A DNA stretch of 64,000 nucleotides, from the NCBI RefSeq assembly GCF_000175195.1, contig NZ_ACQL01000097.1, positions 1-64,000 on the forward strand, read 5' to 3'. The notes under the pieces are model-generated. The model was not told the origin of the DNA. It saw nothing but the letters and a program-made list of their open reading frames with translations, and ran no database searches. Made by a program: the position numbers and the translations under genes. This DNA is from Actinobacillus minor NM305 (GTDB taxonomy: Bacteria; Pseudomonadota; Gammaproteobacteria; Enterobacterales; Pasteurellaceae). Below, in pieces: positions 57,373 to 64,000 of the stretch (its first letter is position 1; the number at the start of each line of letters is the position of its first letter).

Positions 57373-58506
57373 TTATTTCAATTGATCAAACGCTCTACGT
57401 AAGTCCGCTTTTAAATCTTCCACGTGTTCTAAACCCACTGAGAAGCGTAATAACGTATTGGTAATACCACGAGCAATACGTTCGTGTTCCGGAATATCCA
57501 TATGCGTTTGTGTTGCCGGATAAGTAATAAAGCTCTCTGTTCCCCCTAAACTTTCTGCAAAGGTAATAAGCTTCATCGCTTTTAAAAATAATGGCACCCA
57601 CTCTTCTTTTTGTAAGCGGAAAGATAACATACCACTTTTACCCGAATATAACACACTATCAATTTCCGGTTGCTCTTTTAAGAATTTTGCTAACTCCGTT
57701 GCATTTGATTGATGGCGTTCCATACGTAATGCCAATGTTTTTAAGCCACGAACCGCTAAATAAGAGTCAAACGGAGAAAGTACCGCACCAGCGCAGTTTT
57801 GGAAATAGAATAAACGTTCCGTTAAGTTCTGCCCATTGACTTTCGTTGCTTCCGAATCTTTGGCAACAATCAAACCGGCTAACACATCATTATGCCCTGC
57901 TAAGTATTTAGTCGCACTGTGAATCACAATATCAGCACCGTGTTCAATCGGGCGGAATAATACCGGCGTTAAGAAGGTATTATCTACAATTAACATTAAA
58001 TTGTGTTTTTTCGCAATTTTTGAAATAGCTGCAACATCACACTCTTCCATAAGTGGATTTGAAGGTGTTTCAACAAAAATAGCCTTTGTATTTGGCGTAA
58101 TTGCTGCTTCGATTGCATTTAAATCTGCAGTATTCACATAAACAGGTTTAAGTGTACCGTGATTTTTATGGCTAAAATCAAATAAACGGTATGAGCCACC
58201 ATAAACATCGCTTGAAATAATCCATTCATCAGGTGCTTTGAAAAGTGACATCACTAATTGAATAGCCGCCATACCTGAAGACATCGCAAAACCTGCATCA
58301 CCACCTTCTAAATCTGCAATGCCTTGTTCTAACACTGCTCGAGTAGGATTTTTAGTACGGGTATAATCCCAACCTGTTGATTCGCCAAGCCCTTCTCGCC
58401 CATAAGCGGTCGATAATATAATTGGCGTTGCGACAGCACCTGTACGAGGATCAGAGCGGTTGCCAAGCTGAACTAATGTTGTTTCGATATTATTAAATTT
58501 TGTCAT
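57373..58506 (-). CDS. metB: cystathionine gamma-synthase
   Basis: PLP enzyme joining an O-acyl-homoserine to cysteine to make cystathionine in methionine synthesis. The 377-residue protein has the Cys/Met-metabolism family motif AGHNDVLAG preceded by HSATKYL with the PLP lysine, YTRTKNPTRAVLE and the C-terminal LRFSVGLEHVEDL. Paralogues (MetC, MetZ) look alike, so substrate assignment is moderately certain. Tightly placed 19 bp after dapB; both belong to aspartate-family amino acid synthesis. Confidence 0.88.
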   Translation of the reverse strand: MTKFNNIETTLVQLGNRSDPRTGAVATPIILSTAYGREGLGESTGWDYTRTKNPTRAVLEQGIADLEGGDAGFAMSSGMAAIQLVMSLFKAPDEWIISSDVYGGSYRLFDFSHKNHGTLKPVYVNTADLNAIEAAITPNTKAIFVETPSNPLMEECDVAAISKIAKKHNLMLIVDNTFLTPVLFRPIEHGADIVIHSATKYLAGHNDVLAGLIVAKDSEATKVNGQNLTERLFYFQNCAGAVLSPFDSYLAVRGLKTLALRMERHQSNATELAKFLKEQPEIDSVLYSGKSGMLSFRLQKEEWVPLFLKAMKLITFAESLGGTESFITYPATQTHMDIPEHERIARGITNTLLRFSVGLEHVEDLKADLRRAFDQLK

Positions 58507-58525
58507 TTTATATTCCTTTCAGCGT

Positions 58526-59353
<828 letters not shown>

Positions 59354-59444
59354 TTAGTGTTGTGAAAGCACAACTTATTTCTGATAAGCGGTTTGATTTT
59401 ACTCTAAATTTACAAATTTTTGGAAGAGTGATTATCAAATTCAT

Positions 59445-59482
59445 AATAAAAAACCTCAATAAAAACAAATTTATTGAGGTTT
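59445..59482 (-). terminator. intrinsic terminator of sspAB
   Basis: AAACCTCAATAAA (59451-59463) pairs perfectly with TTTATTGAGGTTT (59470-59482); on the minus strand a T-run follows. About 10 bp past sspB. Confidence 0.9.
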
Positions 59483-59491
59483 AAAAATCCA

Positions 59492-59911
59492 TTACTTAAC
59501 TAGCTTCAAGTGTGAGGATTTTTTCTTCACAACTTTTTTAGTTTTTACCTCATTGCTTTCTGCCATAGAGGTTCTTTCTAAATAGCTCTGTTCGCTATAA
59601 TAGGCTTCTTCTTGGAACATAATTCCATCGCCGGTTTCTTGTGCATATAACGCTTCAACGGCGCCAAATGGAATATAAATATCTCGTAACATTCCCTGAA
59701 ATCTAGCACTAAAGCTAATACTCTCATCGTTTACGACATAATTACCGATAGAACGTTGGGCAATATTTAAAATAATTTTTCCTTCACGTACATACTCCAT
59801 TGGCACATCTACATTCGGATAATCACAATTTACCAGTAAGTAAGGCGTATTATCATTATCTGTGATCCAATTATAGTAAGCGTAATAAACGTAAGGACGT
59901 AGCGGTTTCAT
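59492..59911 (-). CDS. sspB: ClpXP protease specificity-enhancing factor SspB
   Basis: Adaptor that tethers ssrA-tagged proteins to ClpX. The 139-residue protein has the SspB substrate-binding fold (RPYVYYAYYNWITDNDNTPYLLV near the N-terminus, at about 4-26), an acidic linker, and the C-terminal ClpX-binding peptide SHLKLVK. The stop/start junction with sspA shares a base, so translation is coupled. Confidence 0.95.
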   Translation of the reverse strand: MKPLRPYVYYAYYNWITDNDNTPYLLVNCDYPNVDVPMEYVREGKIILNIAQRSIGNYVVNDESISFSARFQGMLRDIYIPFGAVEALYAQETGDGIMFQEEAYYSEQSYLERTSMAESNEVKTKKVVKKKSSHLKLVK

Positions 59912-60555
59912 TAATCTTTATCATCCATTAAATGTTTTGGTGCAGCACCACCAACTGATTGAACAAAACTATCACGAGCAAATACACGGCTCATATAATT
60001 TTTAATTGGTTTAGCACCATTTCCAGTAAATTCAACACCTAAATTAACCATTCTCCAGAGTAATGGCGCAATATAGCAGTCTGTTAGGCTGAATTCTTCA
60101 CTCATAAAATACGGCATTGCTTCAAAGACTGGAGCAAGACCAAGAATTTCATCGCGTAATTGAGCTAATGCTTTTTGCCCTTCTGCTGAAGCCGGATCTT
60201 TATTTACAATATCGATCAATGAGTACCAATCTTGTTCAATACGGAACATCGTTAAACGACATTTAGCACGTGAGACAGGGTAAACCGGCATTAATGGTGG
60301 ATGTGGAAAACGCTCATCCAAATACTCCATAATAATACGTGAATTAAATAACACTAAATCACGATCCACTAAAGTTGGTACGCTACCATAAGGGTTCACT
60401 TCAGCAAGGTCTTCTGAAATGGTATCGGGAGCGATGTTCTCAATCTCATAAGGTACGCCTTTTTCAGCTAATACAATACGCACCTGATGACTATAAATAT
60501 CCGTCTTTTCTGAAAAAAGTGTGGTTACAGAACGTTTATTTGCACTGTTTGTCAT
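59911..60555 (-). CDS. sspA: stringent starvation protein A
   Basis: GST-fold protein that binds RNA polymerase and helps acid and starvation survival. The 214-residue protein has the thioredoxin-like N-terminal domain (SVTTLFSEKTDIYSHQVRIVL; NPYGSVPTLVDRDLVLF) and the helical C-terminal domain (PYFMSEEFSLTDCYIAPLLWR). First gene of sspAB; divergent from purE. Confidence 0.96.
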   Translation of the reverse strand: MTNSANKRSVTTLFSEKTDIYSHQVRIVLAEKGVPYEIENIAPDTISEDLAEVNPYGSVPTLVDRDLVLFNSRIIMEYLDERFPHPPLMPVYPVSRAKCRLTMFRIEQDWYSLIDIVNKDPASAEGQKALAQLRDEILGLAPVFEAMPYFMSEEFSLTDCYIAPLLWRMVNLGVEFTGNGAKPIKNYMSRVFARDSFVQSVGGAAPKHLMDDKD

Positions 60556-60713
60556 TATTACTTCTCCGATAACTCATTTAAGAATAGTGGGTTATTATAA
60601 CATAAGCTACTATGAAAATAATAGCATTTAAACAACCATTTAGCCGAATATCATCATCCCTTTGTAAAATAATCACAAAAATTAACCGCTTGAAACATAA
60701 CATAAAAATAGAC

Positions 60714-60729
60714 AGGCAACCGATTGCCT
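60714..60729. promoter_or_regulatory. PurR operator upstream of purE
   Basis: AGGCAACCGATTGCCT matches all fixed positions of the E. coli PurR consensus ANGCAANCGNTTNCNT and is centred about 55 bp before the purE ATG. It implies hypoxanthine/guanine-dependent repression of purE-ansA-purK. The remainder of the 220-bp sspA-purE spacer is AT-rich. Confidence 0.85.
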
Positions 60730-60775
60730 TTTATGGTATGCTTACGCACAATTTTTTAAATATGGAAAAGAAAAA

Positions 60776-61270
60776 ATGAATCGTCCTGAAATTGCTATTG
60801 TTATGGGATCTAAAAGCGACTGGGCAACTATGTCTGAAGCAACCCAAATTTTAGATCAATTTGAATTACCCTATCACGTTGAAGTTGTTTCTGCACACCG
60901 CACACCGGATAAACTCTTCTCTTTTGCTGAAAATGCAGAAAAAAACGGTTATAAAGTGATTATTGCTGGCGCAGGCGGAGCGGCACATTTACCGGGTATG
61001 ATTGCTGCTAAAACCATTGTGCCTGTACTTGGTGTTCCTGTGAAAAGCTCAATGTTAAGCGGTGTTGATAGTCTCTACTCTATCGTACAGATGCCAAAAG
61101 GTATTCCAGTCGGTACATTAGCAATTGGTCCTGCCGGCGCAGCAAATGCAGGGCTACTGGCAGCACAAATTTTAGCCGCATTTAAACCGGAGCTTGCTAT
61201 AAAATTACATGCATTCCGCCATGCGCAAACACAGCTGGTTTTAGATAATCCGGATCCGCGAGTGGAATAA
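60776..61270 (+). CDS. purE: N5-carboxyaminoimidazole ribonucleotide mutase
   Basis: Converts N5-CAIR to CAIR in de novo purine synthesis, together with PurK. The 164-residue class I PurE has the N-terminal [10 protein letters not shown] and HRTPDK, and the [12 protein letters not shown] signature. First of a three-gene operon; the asparaginase gene starts 10 bp downstream. Confidence 0.98.
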   Translation: MNRPEIAIVMGSKSDWATMSEATQILDQFELPYHVEVVSAHRTPDKLFSFAENAEKNGYKVIIAGAGGAAHLPGMIAAKTIVPVLGVPVKSSMLSGVDSLYSIVQMPKGIPVGTLAIGPAGAANAGLLAAQILAAFKPELAIKLHAFRHAQTQLVLDNPDPRVE

Positions 61271-61280
61271 GCAGAATAAT

Positions 61281-62246
61281 ATGGCAAAACGTATTCTTAT
61301 TTTACACACAGGCGGCACCATTTCGATGAGTGAAGGGGAAGATGGAAAAGTCTCCCCTTCTGTTCGCAATCCATTATTAGATGCGCTTGAACGTTTAAAT
61401 CATCCGGCGGAACTCTCTCAAGAAGCAGTCTTAAATGTACCTTCACCGCATATTAACCTTGAACATTGGTTATTACTTAAAAGTCGTATTGAGAAAGCGG
61501 TAAATGAAGAACATTTTGACGGTGTTGTGATTACCCATGGCACCGATACGCTCGAAGAAACTGCCTATTTTCTTGATTTAGCCTTAAATATCAATGTCCC
61601 TGTTGCTATTACAGGTGCAATGCGTTCAAGTAACGAATTGGGTGCGGACGGCTTAATCAATCTTCAAAGTGCAATTTTAGTTGCGTTAAGTGAAGAGTCC
61701 AAAGGAAAAGGCGTTTTAGTTGTGATGAACGATGAAGTTCATAATGCGAAATTTGTTACCAAAACGCATACAACTAACGTAGCAACATTCCAAACACCAA
61801 CGTTTGGTCCTTGTGGATTAATAGCAAAAAATAAAGTGCTTTATTTCCAACAACTAAGTCATTACGAACGCTTCCCGATTCGTGAAATTACCAAATCGAA
61901 CATTCAACTCGTTAAAGCTTATGCTGGAATGGATAGTTTCCTATTAGAGCAGCTTGCTCATCACGGTTGTGATGGTGTGGTTATTGAAGCCTTAGGTGCT
62001 GGAAATTTACCTCCGGCTAGTTTAAAAGGTGTTAAAGCCTTATTAGAAAACAGCATTCCTGTTGTACTTGTTTCTCGAGCCTTCCACGGCGTAACACAAG
62101 ACGTGTATGATTATGTTGGAGGAGGAAAACAACTCAAACAACAAGGCGTTATTTTTACAACGGGGTTAAGCGGTCAAAAAGCCCGCATCAAGTTAATGGT
62201 ATTGCTTAATCAGCAACGAGAAAAACCATTAGCCGACTACTTCTAA
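61281..62246 (+). CDS. ansA: cytoplasmic type I L-asparaginase
   Basis: Hydrolyses L-asparagine to aspartate and ammonia. The 321-residue protein lacks a signal peptide and has both catalytic Thr motifs: HTGGTISM near residue 10 and THGTDTLEETAYFL near 90, as well as the dimer-forming C-terminal domain. It sits between purE and purK with gaps of 10 and 19 bp, so it is probably co-expressed and PurR-controlled. Aspartate is consumed by PurC and PurA, which offers a metabolic reason for the linkage. The close relative AnsB is periplasmic, so type I is favoured. Confidence 0.9.
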   Translation: MAKRILILHTGGTISMSEGEDGKVSPSVRNPLLDALERLNHPAELSQEAVLNVPSPHINLEHWLLLKSRIEKAVNEEHFDGVVITHGTDTLEETAYFLDLALNINVPVAITGAMRSSNELGADGLINLQSAILVALSEESKGKGVLVVMNDEVHNAKFVTKTHTTNVATFQTPTFGPCGLIAKNKVLYFQQLSHYERFPIREITKSNIQLVKAYAGMDSFLLEQLAHHGCDGVVIEALGAGNLPPASLKGVKALLENSIPVVLVSRAFHGVTQDVYDYVGGGKQLKQQGVIFTTGLSGQKARIKLMVLLNQQREKPLADYF

Positions 62247-62265
62247 TTTTACGAGGTTAATTCAA

Positions 62266-63354
62266 ATGCAAAAAAGTGCAATCTACCCACCCATTTATGT
62301 TCTAGGAAACGGACAACTTGGCAGAATGTTACGCTATGCAGGCGCGCCATTAGATATTGAAGTTAAGCCGCTTGCCTTCGATGCAGATGTTTTTGAACTT
62401 GAAGAAAACAGCATTATTACAGCAGAAATTGAACGCTGGGCAGATACACCGCTTACCCAACTGTTAGGTAATCACAAAAATTTTGTGAACCTCAATGTTT
62501 TTGGGCGTTTAGCGGATCGCTTCACGCAAAAAAGCCTACTCGATCAATTAAATCTTTCCACTTCTCCGTGGCAACTTCTTGAAAATAAAGCGCAGTGGCA
62601 ACAAATTTTTGCTGAAGTTGGCGAAAAAGTTGTCGTTAAACGCCGTACTGGGGGTTATGACGGCAGAGGGCAATGGATCGTTACCGCAGAAAATACCGAC
62701 CAAATTACTGATGATCTATTCGGCGAAGTGATTGTCGAAAAATTTATTCCCTTTGATGGCGAGATTTCAGTGGTAGGTGCAAGATTTAGAGATGGTTCAA
62801 CACGCTTCTACCCTATTACGCATAACCTCCAACAAAATGGTATTTTGCGTTACAGTGTATCAGATGTAACGCTACCTAATCAGGACATATTCCAAGCACA
62901 AGCTGAAAAAATGCTTGGCGCGATTATGCAAGAATTGGATTATATAGGTGTCATGGCAATGGAATGTTTTGTGGTGGGAGATAAACTTCTCATCAATGAA
63001 CTTGCACCGCGTGTACACAATAGTGGCCACTGGACCCAATTAGGCTGCTCAATTAGTCAATTTGAACTACACCTTAGAGCATTATTAGACCTACCAACCC
63101 CAAAATTGACACCAATAGCACCAAGTGTGATGGTCAATCTTATCGGCATTGAGCATACTAACCAATGGTTAGATCTTCCTTTCGCTCAACTCCATTGGTA
63201 TGGTAAAGAAGTTCGAGCGGGTAGAAAGGTGGGGCACATAAATCTTTGTCATCCCGATAAAAATGTTCTTATCGATCTCCTTGAACAGCTCCGACCAAAT
63301 TTAACGGAAGATTTTAATTCAGGGCTGGATTGGGTAATCACAAAACTCGCCTAA
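62266..63354 (+). CDS. purK: N5-carboxyaminoimidazole ribonucleotide synthase
   Basis: ATP-grasp enzyme forming N5-CAIR from AIR, ATP and bicarbonate. The 362-residue protein has VLGNGQLGRMLRYAG near the N-terminus, the ATP-binding segment VVKRRTGGYDGRGQW, and the C-terminal INELAPRVHNSGHWT. Last gene of the purE operon. Confidence 0.97.
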   Translation: MQKSAIYPPIYVLGNGQLGRMLRYAGAPLDIEVKPLAFDADVFELEENSIITAEIERWADTPLTQLLGNHKNFVNLNVFGRLADRFTQKSLLDQLNLSTSPWQLLENKAQWQQIFAEVGEKVVVKRRTGGYDGRGQWIVTAENTDQITDDLFGEVIVEKFIPFDGEISVVGARFRDGSTRFYPITHNLQQNGILRYSVSDVTLPNQDIFQAQAEKMLGAIMQELDYIGVMAMECFVVGDKLLINELAPRVHNSGHWTQLGCSISQFELHLRALLDLPTPKLTPIAPSVMVNLIGIEHTNQWLDLPFAQLHWYGKEVRAGRKVGHINLCHPDKNVLIDLLEQLRPNLTEDFNSGLDWVITKLA

Positions 63355-63362
63355 GTTTAACA

Positions 63363-63393
63363 AAAAGGGCAAATATCACTTATTTGCCCTTTT
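63363..63393. terminator. bidirectional terminator between purK and pmbA
   Basis: Perfect 13-bp stem AAAAGGGCAAATA/TATTTGCCCTTTT with a 5-nt loop between convergent genes. Confidence 0.9.
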
Positions 63394-63433
63394 GAATTTG
63401 TAAAAGATCTAATTTTTTAACCGCTTCTTGCAA

Positions 63434-64000
63434 CTACTCCCCAGACACTTTCATTCTCTCAATTAAAATTGAACCGGTTTGAATATTCGAACGGTGTTCA
63501 ATATCACCTGCGACTGCAACAATATTTTTAAACATTTCTTGAAGTTGTCCGGCAATAGTAATTTCTGCAACAGGATATTGGATTTCGCCATTCTCGACCC
63601 AAAAACCTGCTGCACCTCTAGAGTACTCTCCCGTTACGGCATTGATAGCCGAACCAAGAAACTCCGTAACCAATAAACCTGTTCCCATTTCTTTGAGTAA
63701 CGCCTCTAAGCCCCCCGTGCGGTTTGGTTGGACAAGCCAGTTATGGATGCCACCAGCATGCCCTGTCGTTTTTAACCCCATTTTACGAGCTGAATAACTG
63801 GTCATTAAATAAGTTTGTAACACGCCTTCGGTAATAATTTCACGATTTTGTGTTTTTACCCCTTCGCTATCAAAAGCAGATGAAGCGAGTTGGCGTAATA
63901 AATGTGGTCTTTCCGAAATTTCAAACCATTCAGGTAGAATTTGCTTACCTAAATGATCTAACAAGAAGCTGGATTTTCTGTATAAAGCACCGCCACTAAT
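63434..64000 (-). CDS. pmbA: metalloprotease PmbA/TldE, C-terminal part (runs off the window)
   Basis: The last 188 codons of a TldD/PmbA-family protein, open through the window edge at 64000. Visible: the GGIHNWLV loop, [26 protein letters not shown] type segment (positions roughly 95-120 of the visible part), and [26 protein letters not shown] near the end, all close to E. coli PmbA. TldD and PmbA form a heterodimer that matures microcin B17 and degrades CcdA in E. coli. The N-terminal half and start are outside the window. Confidence 0.93.
   Translation of the reverse strand: MSGGALYRKSSFLLDHLGKQILPEWFEISERPHLLRQLASSAFDSEGVKTQNREIITEGVLQTYLMTSYSARKMGLKTTGHAGGIHNWLVQPNRTGGLEALLKEMGTGLLVTEFLGSAINAVTGEYSRGAAGFWVENGEIQYPVAEITIAGQLQEMFKNIVAVAGDIEHRSNIQTGSILIERMKVSGE

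Overview
The window is a chromosomal segment of a gammaproteobacterium in the family Pasteurellaceae. Gene content and protein sequences are of Haemophilus/Actinobacillus type: glgBXCAP, ackA-pta, sitABCD-like transporter, sspAB, rimP-nusA-infB. The DNA is AT-rich. The 9-mer ACAAGCGGT recurs (for example near 3103, 8095, 12118, 13273, 32602, 36062 and 54622), often as inverted pairs in terminators. That is the core of the Actinobacillus pleuropneumoniae-type DNA uptake sequence rather than the AAGTGCGGT of H. influenzae, so Actinobacillus, Mannheimia, Glaesserella or a relative is likely. The species cannot be fixed from the sequence alone.

Layout. 0-10 kb: cpxRA envelope-stress regulators, mazG, a tiny membrane protein, accD-folC, an RNase H-like gene, aspC, tmcA-ybeY. 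10-20 kb: a KefC-type K+ antiporter, a decayed LysR gene beside two pirins, ackA-pta and dld (acetate and D-lactate metabolism). 20-30 kb: the five-gene glycogen operon glgB-glgX-glgC-glgA-glgP on the minus strand. 30-52 kb: mltB, then the translation/transcription cluster rimP-nusA-infB ... rbfA-truB, which is split by about 14.8 kb of accessory DNA. 52-64 kb: glnS, a sitABCD-type Mn/Fe ABC transporter, metB, dapB, sspAB, purE-asparaginase-purK, and the 3' end of pmbA at the window edge.

The accessory block (about 32.3-47.1 kb) is the most interesting part. From rbfA towards infB it holds a 37-codon fossil of a D12-class DNA adenine methyltransferase, a subtilisin-type autotransporter with four 34-residue repeats, a hexapeptide acyltransferase, the truncated 3' end of an HlyD-family gene, a tyrosine recombinase, a 200-bp tandem-hairpin cluster whose loops are mostly AGC/GCT, hsdR, a DinJ/RelB-type antitoxin with its RelE-like toxin cut to 20 codons, a start-less second hsdS, a complete hsdS, and a long hsdM. 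The two hsdS genes contain four target-recognition domains, each bracketed by the same short DNA repeats, with a terminator between the intact and silent copies. This is the architecture of a specificity-switching (phasevarion-like) type I restriction system.

Other regulatory points: a terminator-like hairpin sits between cpxR and cpxA. The rimP-nusA-infB leader begins with a strong promoter that abuts only the last 32 nt of a tRNA-fMet gene (metY remnant), followed by two terminators before a TTG-initiated rimP. A sequence matching the PurR operator consensus precedes purE.
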